Part shown: piece by piece, positions 1-6,210 of the stretch
Layout: each line of letters starts with the position of its first letter
Position numbering within the stretch: the first letter of the stretch is position 1
Assembly (NCBI GenBank): GCA_026389695.1
Contig: JAPLHI010000121.1
Location: 1-21,080, forward strand
Direction: 5' to 3'
DNA: 21,080 nt
Source: Chloroflexota bacterium
GTDB lineage: Bacteria; Chloroflexota; Dehalococcoidia; GIF9; UBA5629
Notes under the pieces: model-generated
The model's input: the letters and a program-made list of their open reading frames with translations, nothing else
Database searches by the model: none
What the model was told of the DNA's origin: nothing
Position numbers and translations under genes: made by a program

Positions 1-336
1 GTGGTGGATTACCAGGCTTACCGCATGCAGTCGCCGGAACCAATAGCAACTATTGCCTGCTATGGTACCACTGTCGGCGGCAAGCTGATAGCGGGAGCCG
101 TTAAATGTAAAGCTAGCGGAGGGGGCTGCTATATGGTGCAGACCTATTTCACGGCCAATCCCATGTCACTCTGCCCGGCCTGTCCCATGTGGCAGCCCAG
201 CCAGAAACCACCGACAGGTTCAGGAAACGCCAGGGTAGCCTGGTCGGCGGATGGTAATATGGCTTACGCGGGAACCAGCGGAATAGAAAGCGCCGTTTCC
301 CACAGCAGGAATAACGGGTATACATGGAATCAGTGA
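1..336 (+). CDS. 3'-truncated fragment of an Asp-box surface protein (5' end outside window)
   Basis: The frame is open at the left edge, so the GTG at base 1 need not be the start. The translated piece aligns by eye with residues about 45-173 of the large minus-strand protein at the right edge. Shared landmarks are a GK-(LM)-(IL)-AG stretch, KPPTG(S/A)GN, (V)AWS-x-(D/N)G, and an Asp-box-like SRNNGxTWNQ. Right after TWNQ a TGA ends the frame, whereas the paralogue continues for more than 700 residues, including further propeller repeats, FnIII-like domains and a membrane anchor. Base composition drops to AT-rich at this point and an unrelated DUF3800 gene follows. I infer a gene remnant cut by insertion or deletion of the neighbouring accessory patch. 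Several Cys residues (GGGCY, CPACP) match the Cys-rich character of the paralogue. A genuine short secreted protein is a less likely alternative. Confidence 0.6.
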   Translation: MVDYQAYRMQSPEPIATIACYGTTVGGKLIAGAVKCKASGGGCYMVQTYFTANPMSLCPACPMWQPSQKPPTGSGNARVAWSADGNMAYAGTSGIESAVSHSRNNGYTWNQ

Positions 337-482
337 GATTTATCTATTGTCTTAAATATAATAACCACCTACAACGTATTTATGGACTCCAATTTGTTAA
401 GAACGGATACACAAAGGATTATACTTAAATAAAGCCGGTTCACTAATTTATAGGTTGTGATATTTCGCAGAGTAAGTTTGAT

Positions 483-1427
483 ATGACTACAGTGTATATG
501 GATTATGCAGGGACTGCGACTGGTGAAAATAAAGACGATATTATTGTATTTGCCACAGTTGTTGAGCCATCGACATTAGCATCTGCAATCAATAATCGTA
601 AAAAAAGCATTACTCAAAAACTAAAGGAAAAAGGCTTTGTATTCGGCCCAAAATTTGAATTTCATGCTTATTCCATCGCACACGGAGAAGATGATTGGGG
701 GCAACTGCAAGATCGGAGATTCCGACAAGATATATTGAAGGAATTACGAAAAATCATCATCGAATTAAATTTACCTTCCATTGCAATAGCGATCAAAAAA
801 AAGGAAGGAGGATTGAGAAGTTCGAGCGACTATAACAAATTATTACGGAGTCTGTTAAGCCAGAGTACATCGAACGATGTGAATGATTTTGTTTTTCAGA
901 AGCTAAGAAAGACAGACCCAACTTTTAAATTAAAAGGTGAACCTTTTCGTAATCTTATAGGATTATTGTTTGGCCTTACTAACGGTATTATCAATGCAAG
1001 AAATTTTGATGAGACAGTAGATACTCTTGTTGATACGCAGTTCGTTAAACAAATAAATATTTGGGGGAGCACGTTCTCCCTACTTGGTAGTTATTGGGAA
1101 TCATTTATTAATGCTGGCCTGTTTTACACATGGCCAAATAAGAATCAACCAAACTGGTTTATTGGCAAGAATATACAGGAAATAGACTCGGAAAATTCTT
1201 TTGGCGTGCAGCTGGCTGATTACGTTGCAGATATAACCAGACGTCTTTGGGAACTACCATATGAGGGCTATGATGGTTTCGGAATATTTTCAGGTAACCA
1301 AGTAGTCAATATTTCTGAAGGTATCTATGTATCAATGACCAATGACCTTACTCTGCAAGATCAAATTATGAAGGCAAAAAAACATAAAAAAGGGCATATA
1401 AAAGGTTTTCATACCCGTTATATATAA
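483..1427 (+). CDS. DUF3800 domain protein
   Basis: This 314-residue protein has the layout of the DUF3800 family. The N-terminal strand MTTVYMDYAGT stands where family members have Y-(I/V)-DESG. An FEFHAYSI segment (the family's FHA region) lies near residue 60, and a C-terminal SFGVQLADYVAD (family pattern LQLAD-x-(V/I)-A) near residue 240. No signal peptide or membrane segment is seen. The function of the family is not established; members are common in accessory and defence-like regions. The gene is clearly richer in A+T than the redox operons to the right, and it begins 146 bases after a truncated surface-protein gene, so it is probably horizontally acquired. No convincing Shine-Dalgarno precedes the ATG. 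It converges with the mazF-like gene, with 37 bases between the stops. The first acidic motif is D-Y-A instead of D-E-S, so an expected acidic residue is missing. Confidence 0.7.
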   Translation: MTTVYMDYAGTATGENKDDIIVFATVVEPSTLASAINNRKKSITQKLKEKGFVFGPKFEFHAYSIAHGEDDWGQLQDRRFRQDILKELRKIIIELNLPSIAIAIKKKEGGLRSSSDYNKLLRSLLSQSTSNDVNDFVFQKLRKTDPTFKLKGEPFRNLIGLLFGLTNGIINARNFDETVDTLVDTQFVKQINIWGSTFSLLGSYWESFINAGLFYTWPNKNQPNWFIGKNIQEIDSENSFGVQLADYVADITRRLWELPYEGYDGFGIFSGNQVVNISEGIYVSMTNDLTLQDQIMKAKKHKKGHIKGFHTRYI

Positions 1428-1464
1428 CGCTGATATACAATTTGATAGTTCATTCTCCTAAGTA

Positions 1465-1776
1465 TCACAAATCCAGCGCAAATTTGATGGCCTCAACCAC
1501 AGCAATCATTCTCTCAGGCTGTAATTTTGTAATTTGTTCTCTTAGCTCAACTTTTGGAATCGTCATGATGTTATCCAAATTAACTACACATGCAGCAGGC
1601 ATATCGTCATCCAAACCAAGCGTAACTTCAACGGGGATATTCCGTATAGTCCGGGTGATAATGGCTACCGTTACCGAACTTCTAGCACCATAAGCCGATT
1701 CCCTCGATAACAATAACACGGGACGTCTTTTCATTGGCCCCGGCAGGTCAGCCCACCATATTTCACCGCGGTGCAT
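1465..1776 (-). CDS. mazF: MazF/PemK-type toxin endoribonuclease
   Basis: The 103-residue protein opens with HRGEIWWADLPGPMKRRPVLLLSR, the usual N-terminal strand pattern of MazF/PemK/ChpB toxins (RGxIxxxxL.....G...RP.vv.s). It continues with a TVAIITRTIRNIP segment and a conserved central VNLDNIMTIPK, all at normal family length. MazF enzymes cut mRNA at short sequence motifs and are neutralised by the partner antitoxin. The start codon directly abuts the antitoxin stop (TAA then ATG). A GGAGG lies inside the end of the antitoxin gene about 9 bases before the ATG, so the pair is translationally coupled. This order, antitoxin then toxin, is typical. The cleavage specificity cannot be read from the sequence. 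Confidence 0.87.
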   Translation of the reverse strand: MHRGEIWWADLPGPMKRRPVLLLSRESAYGARSSVTVAIITRTIRNIPVEVTLGLDDDMPAACVVNLDNIMTIPKVELREQITKLQPERMIAVVEAIKFALDL

Positions 1777-2028
1777 TTACCATTCCTCCGGAGGCAATAC
1801 TTCGCTTAATATTGCTACTTGCGCTTCCCCCAGATCCGTTTCTTCCGGTATCCTCTCATAACCACGGACATATATCCGATCCAGTTCTTCATTCTTGATG
1901 CTGAGCAGGTATTGTTTGCAAGCTTCGCGTATCAGTTCCGCTCTTTTTTTATGCTTCTTTTTGGACACATAATTGACTTCTTTAAGAAGATCCTCATCAA
2001 AGGGAACTTGTATTACTTTTTTGGCCAT
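1777..2028 (-). CDS. Ribbon-helix-helix antitoxin of the MazEF-type pair
   Basis: The 83-residue protein begins AKKVIQVPFDEDLLKEVNYVSKKKHKKRAELIREACKQYL. This is a ribbon-helix-helix (CopG/MetJ-like) DNA-binding fold: a basic beta strand, then two helices with the (R/K)AELIREA signature at about residues 28-36. The acidic C-terminal half (residues about 46-83, ending in PPEEW) is the expected toxin-binding tail. RHH antitoxins repress their own operon, usually together with the toxin. GAGGGA lies about 7 bases before the ATG, and an inverted repeat 17-51 bases upstream is a candidate operator. The toxin gene follows with no spacing. It is not a classic AbrB-fold MazE, so I leave the symbol blank. 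Confidence 0.83.
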   Translation of the reverse strand: MAKKVIQVPFDEDLLKEVNYVSKKKHKKRAELIREACKQYLLSIKNEELDRIYVRGYERIPEETDLGEAQVAILSEVLPPEEW

Positions 2029-2044
2029 AATTGTCCCTCAATTT

Positions 2045-2079
2045 ATTGTGTAATATTTTTATATATTATTATACACAAT
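2045..2079 (-). promoter_or_regulatory. Inverted repeat and -10 box upstream of the toxin-antitoxin pair
   Basis: Arms ATTGTGTA (2045-2052) and TACACAAT (2072-2079) form a perfect 8-base inverted repeat around a 19-base AT-rich centre. On the minus strand the right arm runs into TATAAT (2068-2073 on the plus strand), a consensus -10 box about 40 bases before the antitoxin ATG. No good -35 box is seen. An arm overlapping the -10 box is the expected arrangement for an autoregulated toxin-antitoxin operator. Protein binding is inferred. Confidence 0.55.
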
Positions 2080-2126
2080 ATTCAACTTGTTAAAAGACTA
2101 AAGGTACAGAATTGTGAGAAATGGCC

Positions 2127-2777
2127 TTATTCCAGCGGAATCCTGAGCACCATCTTGGCCAGGTCCCAGGCGTGCTCATAGAGGTGAAGGCCTTTGCTGA
2201 AGGCGTGGAATTCTCCGTCCTCCACCCCGATCTCCTTCGCAATGTACTCTTTCAGTAACTGCAGCCCGCCGAGGTTGGTGGGGAAGCCTCCCCAGAGGTC
2301 CCAGCTGCGGAAATAGAGCATAAAGTGCAGTGCGCCGTCCTGAACGCGTGTGTCCACCAGGCGCAGGCAGGGCGGGTCTTTCTGGTAGATGCTGTCCCTG
2401 CTGCCTACACACATGCACATCTGGTTGGTATCATAGCCGTTTTTATACCTGTTGATGACTTCCTCTATTTGCGGGGAAAGGAATTCGCCATATGTGTATT
2501 CTTCATTCTCCTCTCTGTGCGGGGTCATGAGGTAAGACATGTATTCCTCTATGACCTCATCGGTAGTGGGTAAAGGGACGCCGTTGGGCACATCAGGACT
2601 GAGCGGGCGGATGCCGGGCTTGGTGATATTGATGGCAACCAGCTCTATTTCTTTGCGGCGCATGCCCTCGAAGCGTCCCTGCTGGATTACGTATTCCCTC
2701 CCTTTAAAAAGGGCTTTCTGCAGGCACTGGTACCAGGCATCGCTGAGGCTGAGGGCGTCTATGACGGTGAGTTTCAT
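2127..2777 (-). CDS. thyA: Thymidylate synthase, short methanogen-type ThyA superfamily
   Basis: ThyA enzymes methylate dUMP to dTMP using methylenetetrahydrofolate. The C-terminal half shows the family core: the catalytic loop DPPCLRL with the nucleophile Cys at residue 137 (counted from this start), then FRSWDLWGGFPTNLGGLQLL (Arg-Ser-x-Asp and the Asn that holds the pyrimidine), then LHLYEH (the His/Tyr ribose contacts). An earlier TYGEFL segment matches the family YG block. At about 216 residues it is shorter than the roughly 260 of E. coli ThyA and resembles archaeal/methanogen-type members. An upstream ATG at 2789 adds four residues. I prefer the ATG at 2777 because a strong promoter places transcription start at about 2786, downstream of the first ATG. 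No Shine-Dalgarno is present. A dCMP hydroxymethylase-like role is a less likely alternative. Confidence 0.8.
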   Translation of the reverse strand: MKLTVIDALSLSDAWYQCLQKALFKGREYVIQQGRFEGMRRKEIELVAINITKPGIRPLSPDVPNGVPLPTTDEVIEEYMSYLMTPHREENEEYTYGEFLSPQIEEVINRYKNGYDTNQMCMCVGSRDSIYQKDPPCLRLVDTRVQDGALHFMLYFRSWDLWGGFPTNLGGLQLLKEYIAKEIGVEDGEFHAFSKGLHLYEHAWDLAKMVLRIPLE

Positions 2778-2792
2778 TTTTTTGTCCATAGC

Positions 2793-2821
2793 ATATTAAG
2801 CAACGGAATGGACTGTGTCAA
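2793..2821 (-). promoter_or_regulatory. Promoter of the thymidylate synthase gene
   Basis: On the minus strand TTGACA (plus-strand 2816-2821) is followed, after exactly 17 bases, by TAATAT (plus-strand 2793-2798). This is a near-consensus housekeeping promoter. The -10 box ends only three bases before the upstream ATG (2789), so the mRNA should begin within or just after that codon. That gives a leader of about 9 bases for the ATG at 2777. Confidence 0.65.
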
Positions 2822-2823
2822 GG

Positions 2824-2843
2824 GTCGCCTGTGGGCAGGCGAC
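2824..2843. repeat. Perfect hairpin, 8-base stem and 4-base loop
   Basis: GTCGCCTG, loop TGGG, CAGGCGAC form a perfect GC-rich inverted repeat just upstream of the thymidylate synthase promoter. No T-run follows on either strand, so it is not a standard intrinsic terminator. It sits at the head of the repeat-rich gene-free stretch and may be part of the same dispersed repeat family. Confidence 0.6.
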
Positions 2844-2874
2844 TCTCACTGCAAGGGTACCGTGGTTATTTCAT

Positions 2875-2909
2875 GAGATCACCACGTCGCTGCGCTCCTC
2901 GTGATGACG
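2875..2909 (+). repeat. Short intergenic hairpin repeat, copy 1 (35 bases)
   Basis: The unit starts GAG-ATCAC, has an 18-base centre containing CTGCG and CTCCTC-like parts, and ends GTGAT-GACG. ATCAC (2878-2882) pairs perfectly with GTGAT (2901-2905). It aligns without gaps to the copy at 2956-2990. Confidence 0.7.
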
Positions 2910-2955
2910 TATCAGGGAAGGGGCGCGGCAATCTCTTTTCCTGGTGCAATGCCGT

Positions 2956-2990
2956 GAGATTGCTTCGTTACTGCGTTCCTCGCAATGACG
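2956..2990 (+). repeat. Short intergenic hairpin repeat, copy 2 (35 bases)
   Basis: Same length and layout as copy 1, starting 81 bases later. The stem arms are ATTGC (2959-2963) and GCAAT (2982-2986). Compared with copy 1, two stem positions changed and both partners changed with them (C-G to T-A, A-T to G-C), so pairing is kept. Shortened, degenerate copies of the 3' half (pattern CTCGCGATGAC) follow at 3004-3014, 3030-3044 and 3080-3091. Confidence 0.7.
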
Positions 2991-3125
2991 TGGTAAAAGG
3001 CGCCTCGCGATGACACTTTGGGGGGAGGGCTCATGATGACGTGGTTATAATTATTGGTCGCGATGCCATGTATGGTAAACTCGCGATGGCGCTTGTAGAG
3101 GCATGCAATGGCAGGTGTGGTGGAC

Positions 3126-3155
3126 TTGTATCTGGGCGTGATTTAGGCATACAAT
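3126..3155 (+). promoter_or_regulatory. Possible promoter of the 2-oxoacid oxidoreductase operon
   Basis: TTGTAT (3126-3131) and TACAAT (3150-3155) are separated by 18 bases. This would start transcription near 3162, giving a leader of about 40 bases before the ferredoxin ATG. The match is moderate, and a nearby TATAAG offers an alternative -10. Confidence 0.4.
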
Positions 3156-3202
3156 TATAAGGCTTATTTTAAAATCTGCCGTTAAGTCACATCAGTTAAA
3201 CT

Positions 3203-3412
3203 ATGAAAGGTTCCATTGAAATCTCCCACCAAATTTGCAAGGGATGCGAACTGTGCATCAATTTCTGCCCTAAAAAGGTGATCAAACTGTCGGACAAGCT
3301 TAATGCCGCCGGATACCAGCACGCCATCTACATTGAAGACGGCGAATGCACCGGCTGCGCCGTGTGCGCCATCGTCTGCCCGGAAGTAGCCATAGAGGTG
3401 TACCGTGCCTAA
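3203..3412 (+). CDS. korD: 2-oxoacid:ferredoxin oxidoreductase, delta (ferredoxin-like) subunit
   Basis: The 69-residue protein carries two complete [4Fe-4S] motifs, C12-x2-C15-x2-C18-x3-C22-P and C49-x2-C52-x2-C55-x3-C59-P. The two halves are separated by a short loop (residues 23-48). This is the normal size and design of the delta subunit of VOR/KOR-type enzymes, which passes electrons from the thiamine/Fe-S core to free ferredoxin. It is the first gene of a delta-alpha-beta-gamma operon, and its end overlaps the alpha GTG start by 8 bases. No Shine-Dalgarno is visible before its ATG, unlike most of the following genes. The cluster geometry is intact. Confidence 0.88.
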   Translation: MKGSIEISHQICKGCELCINFCPKKVIKLSDKLNAAGYQHAIYIEDGECTGCAVCAIVCPEVAIEVYRA

Positions 3413-4472
3413 AGTGCTCATGGATGGCAACAGCGCCATCGGCGAAGCGGCCATCAGGGCCGGCTGCCAGTGCTACTTCGGCTACCCCATCACACCGCAG
3501 AACGAGCTTATCGAATACATGGCCACACACCTCAGCCGCAGGAAGGGATGCGTCTTCGTGCAGGCGGAGAGTGAACTGGCCGCCATCAATATGGTCTACG
3601 GCGCCAGCGTGGTGGGCGCAAGGGCCATGACATCCTCCTCCAGCCCCGGCATCAGCCTCAAACAGGAAGGCATCTCCTACCTGGCCGCCTGTGAGCTGCC
3701 CGCTGTAATAGTAAATATGTCACGCGGCGGACCCGGCCTGGGAAGCATCGCAGCCGCGCAATCTGATTATTTTCAGGCCACACGCGGCGGAGGACACGGT
3801 GATTACCGCACCATCGTACTTGCGCCTTCCTCCGTGCAGGAGCTTGCCGACCTCACCATTCGTGCCTTCGACCTGGCAGATAAATATAAGATTCCGGTCA
3901 TCATCCTCGGCGATGGCGTTCTGGGACAGATGATGGAGCCGGTAGAATTCAAGCAGGAAGCTCCTGCTGTTTTACCGGTCAGGGAAGGTTCCTTAAGAGG
4001 TGCCAAAGGCCGCCCCAGCAAGATCATCAAGACCTTCACCTCCAATCCGGCGGAGCTCGAGGAGATCAACTGGAGCCTCTTCCGCAGGTACGGCCTGATC
4101 AAGAAGCAGGAGACAACCTTCGAAACCTTTATGATTGACGATGCCAAGCTGGTAGTGGTGGCCTTTGGTATTGCCGCACGCATAGCCAAGGGCGCCATCA
4201 GGAACGTCCGCGCCGAAGGCTTGAAGGTTGGATTACTCAGGCCGATCACTCTGTGGCCTTTCCCGGACGAGGCGGTTAAAGAGGTAGTAAAAAACGTAAA
4301 CCATTTCCTCGTCTTTGAAATGAACATGGGCCAGATGCTGGAGGATGTCCAGTTATCACTCGAAGGCAAGGGCGAGGTTTCCTTTTACGGCCGTCCGGGC
4401 GGGGTGATACCCACGCCCAGCGAGGTATCGCGCGTAATCTCGAGACTTTATTACCAGAAGGGTTTGAAATAA
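3405..4472 (+). CDS. korA: 2-oxoacid:ferredoxin oxidoreductase, alpha subunit (VorB/KorA type)
   Basis: The 355-residue protein is a VorB/KorA-type subunit. It shows DGNSAIGEAAIRAGC, then GYPITPQNELIEYMA (residues about 26-40), FVQAESELAAINMVYGAS (about 47-64), SSSSPGISLKQEGISYLA, and MSRGGPGLGSIAAAQSDYFQA, ending in a transketolase C-terminal-like domain (from about residue 240). The enzyme converts a 2-oxoacid plus CoA to acyl-CoA and CO2 while reducing ferredoxin. The overall look is closest to proteins named VorB (branched-chain 2-oxoacids), but 2-oxoglutarate cannot be excluded by eye. The GTG start has GAGGTG 4 bases upstream inside the delta gene. Translation is coupled on both sides: the TAA shares its last A with the next ATG. 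Confidence 0.88.
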   Translation: MPKVLMDGNSAIGEAAIRAGCQCYFGYPITPQNELIEYMATHLSRRKGCVFVQAESELAAINMVYGASVVGARAMTSSSSPGISLKQEGISYLAACELPAVIVNMSRGGPGLGSIAAAQSDYFQATRGGGHGDYRTIVLAPSSVQELADLTIRAFDLADKYKIPVIILGDGVLGQMMEPVEFKQEAPAVLPVREGSLRGAKGRPSKIIKTFTSNPAELEEINWSLFRRYGLIKKQETTFETFMIDDAKLVVVAFGIAARIAKGAIRNVRAEGLKVGLLRPITLWPFPDEAVKEVVKNVNHFLVFEMNMGQMLEDVQLSLEGKGEVSFYGRPGGVIPTPSEVSRVISRLYYQKGLK

Positions 4473-5227
4473 TGAAAAAGGTATATGCGCATCCCAAGTC
4501 ATTGAAGAGAGCCGTCTTCCACTACTGCCCGGGATGCGGGCATTCCATAGCGCACAGGCTTATCTGCGAAGTCATCGATGAGATGGGGCTGCAGGATAAG
4601 ACCGTGGGCATCCCGCCGCCGGGCTGCTCGGTATTTGCCTATCATTACTTCGATGTGGATATGGCCGAATGCGCGCACGGCAGGGGCGCAGCGGTGGCAA
4701 CCGGCATCAAGCGCGCCTGCCCGGATATAGTTGTCTTCACCTACCAGGGCGACGGCGACCTGGCGGCCATCGGCACCGCCGAAACCATACACGCCGCTAA
4801 CAGGGGCGAGAATACTACCACCGTTTTTATTAATAACGCCGTCTACGGCATGACGGGCGGCCAGATGGCTCCCACCACCCTCAGGGGTATGAAGACCACC
4901 ACCACACCTTACGGACGCGACCATGTAATTGAAGGCCACCCCATCAAGATGAGCGAGATGCTGGCGCCACTTGAAGGCGTAGCCTATATTGAAAGGGTGG
5001 CGGTCAATTCACCTGCCAATATCAGGAAAGCCAAGAAGGCCATCACCAAAGCGTTCCAGATGCAGCTTGATAAGCGGGGATTTTCCATGGTGGAGATACT
5101 TTCACCCTGCCCCACCAACTGGAAGATGACTCCCATCCAGGCCTGGAAATGGGTAGACGATGAGATGTCCAAGATATTCCCGCTCGGTGTATATAAAGAC
5201 GTGACGGAGCAGAAGAGTGCTGATTAA
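4472..5227 (+). CDS. korB: 2-oxoacid:ferredoxin oxidoreductase, beta (thiamine-binding) subunit
   Basis: The 251-residue protein shows FHYCPGCGHSIAHRL (residues about 17-31) and PPGCSVFAYHYFDVDMAECAHGRG. The thiamine pyrophosphate motif is GDGDLAAIGTAE (about 92-103), followed by FINNAVYGMTGGQMAPTT. The two Cys of CPGC and a further Cys in PPGCS fit the Fe-S ligands of this subunit family. It holds the thiamine diphosphate where the 2-oxoacid is decarboxylated and works with the alpha subunit. The ATG overlaps the alpha stop codon by one base, and the gamma gene overlaps its end by 11 bases, so all four subunits are made from one coupled transcript. Length is normal for VorA/KorB. Confidence 0.9.
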   Translation: MKKVYAHPKSLKRAVFHYCPGCGHSIAHRLICEVIDEMGLQDKTVGIPPPGCSVFAYHYFDVDMAECAHGRGAAVATGIKRACPDIVVFTYQGDGDLAAIGTAETIHAANRGENTTTVFINNAVYGMTGGQMAPTTLRGMKTTTTPYGRDHVIEGHPIKMSEMLAPLEGVAYIERVAVNSPANIRKAKKAITKAFQMQLDKRGFSMVEILSPCPTNWKMTPIQAWKWVDDEMSKIFPLGVYKDVTEQKSAD

Positions 5228-5747
5228 AACCCTGTTTGCCGGCTTCGGCGGCCAGGGCGTGATGTCCATGGGGCTGAGCCTGGCCGAAGCTGCCATGCTG
5301 GAGGGCAAAAACGTTACGTATCTACCGGCCTACGGCGCAGAGGTGCGCGGCGGCACGGCCAACTGTACTGTGGCCGTATCCGATGACGAAATAGCTTCCC
5401 CCGTTGCATCCTCACCGGAGTTTGTAATCGCCATGAATCAGCCGTCTGCCGTTAAGTTCCAGCACCACATCCAGTCTGGTGGGCTGTTCTTTTTGAATTC
5501 CTCGCTGGTGGAGGCGGATATCATCCGAGGCGACATTGAGATCGTCCGTGTGCCCGCCAATAAGGTCGCGGAGGACCTGGGCAGCCCCAAATCAGCCAAT
5601 ATGATTATGCTGGGCGCATTCATCAAGAAAAGCGGCCTGGTGGAGCTGCAGAGCGTTATAGAGTCTTTGAAGCGCATCCTGAGCACCAAGAAAAAGCTCA
5701 TTGAGATCAATGAAAAAGCACTTAACGCGGGGTATAATTTATTCTGA
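5217..5747 (+). CDS. korC: 2-oxoacid:ferredoxin oxidoreductase, gamma subunit
   Basis: The 176-residue protein begins LIKTLFAGFGGQGVMSMG and has YLPAYGAEVRGGTANCTVAVSD at about residues 35-56, both signatures of the gamma domain of pyruvate/ketoisovalerate oxidoreductases. This subunit helps bind CoA and completes the four-subunit enzyme. The GTG start lies inside the end of the beta gene (11-base overlap) with GGAG about 7 bases upstream. The gamma gene closes the enzyme genes; the ACT-domain gene follows 22 bases later on the same strand, probably in the same operon. Nothing looks damaged. Confidence 0.88.
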   Translation: MLIKTLFAGFGGQGVMSMGLSLAEAAMLEGKNVTYLPAYGAEVRGGTANCTVAVSDDEIASPVASSPEFVIAMNQPSAVKFQHHIQSGGLFFLNSSLVEADIIRGDIEIVRVPANKVAEDLGSPKSANMIMLGAFIKKSGLVELQSVIESLKRILSTKKKLIEINEKALNAGYNLF

Positions 5748-5769
5748 TGCGTATTAAGAGGGGGTCGCC

Positions 5770-6201
5770 ATGTGCGTAAAACAAGTGTCTGTAATCCTGG
5801 AAAATGTTCCCGGCGTATTCATGTCAGTCAGTGAATGCCTGGCTAGGGAAAATATCAATATACGCGCCATATCGGTTGCAGATACTTCGGATATCAGCAC
5901 CGTCAGGTTTGTCACGGATAATCCTGAAAAAACGGCTAACGTCCTGCGCAGCAGCGGGTATAAGGTCATCGAGCATGACGTCATCGCCGTGGAGATACCC
6001 GATCATCCCGGCGCCCTGCGCGCTGTGCTCAAGCCGCTCAAGGATGCCAATATCAATGTGCACTATTTCTATACATACTTGGGCAGGGGAGAGAGCGGCC
6101 AGCCTATCGTCATCATCGGGGTGGACAGGACAGCCGACGCCATCGAGGCGTTGAAGAAGAACTGGGTGCACACCTTCGGCAACGAGATTTACGCGCTCTG
6201 A
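5770..6201 (+). CDS. Tandem ACT-domain protein (amino-acid sensor-like)
   Basis: The 143-residue protein consists of two ACT domains and little else. The first (about residues 5-70) has SVILENVPGVFMSVSECLARENINIRAISV. The second (about 72-140) has VAVEIPDHPGALRAVLKPLKDANINVHYFYTYL, each with the N-P-G or D-H-P-G turn that binds amino acids in this fold. Stand-alone double-ACT proteins are usually allosteric amino-acid sensors with no catalytic or DNA-binding part; the target is unknown. A strong AGAGGGGG lies 5 bases before the ATG. Its place directly after a branched-chain-type 2-oxoacid oxidoreductase suggests sensing of an amino acid tied to that pathway, which is an inference. Its stop is only 9 bases from the convergent stop of the next gene. 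Confidence 0.82.
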   Translation: MCVKQVSVILENVPGVFMSVSECLARENINIRAISVADTSDISTVRFVTDNPEKTANVLRSSGYKVIEHDVIAVEIPDHPGALRAVLKPLKDANINVHYFYTYLGRGESGQPIVIIGVDRTADAIEALKKNWVHTFGNEIYAL

Positions 6202-6210
6202 GAAAGCTGC

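Larger units (their letters stand above)
2844..3202. other. Gene-free stretch between thymidylate synthase and the oxidoreductase operon
   Basis: I see no credible gene here. The 60-codon plus-strand frame at 2831-3013 is repeat sequence read through and has Arg-rich, low-complexity content. The stretch holds the two 35-base hairpin repeats, several worn 3'-half copies to about 3091, and a promoter-like pair before the ferredoxin gene. No tRNA, riboswitch or clear terminator was recognised. Confidence 0.6.

Noticed and set aside
394..425. Promoter for the DUF3800 gene (TTGTTA and TATACT)
   Set aside because: The spacing is 20 bases and the area is so AT-rich that such matches are expected by chance.
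2824..2843. Intrinsic terminator
   Set aside because: The hairpin is perfect but has no T-run on either side and lies upstream of a gene start.
2831..3013. 60-codon open frame in the intergenic stretch
   Set aside because: It reads through the hairpin repeats, has Arg-rich repeat-derived content and no ribosome-binding site or family likeness.
2875..3091. CRISPR array
   Set aside because: Only two full repeats, the spacing is irregular, later copies are partial, and no cas gene is present.
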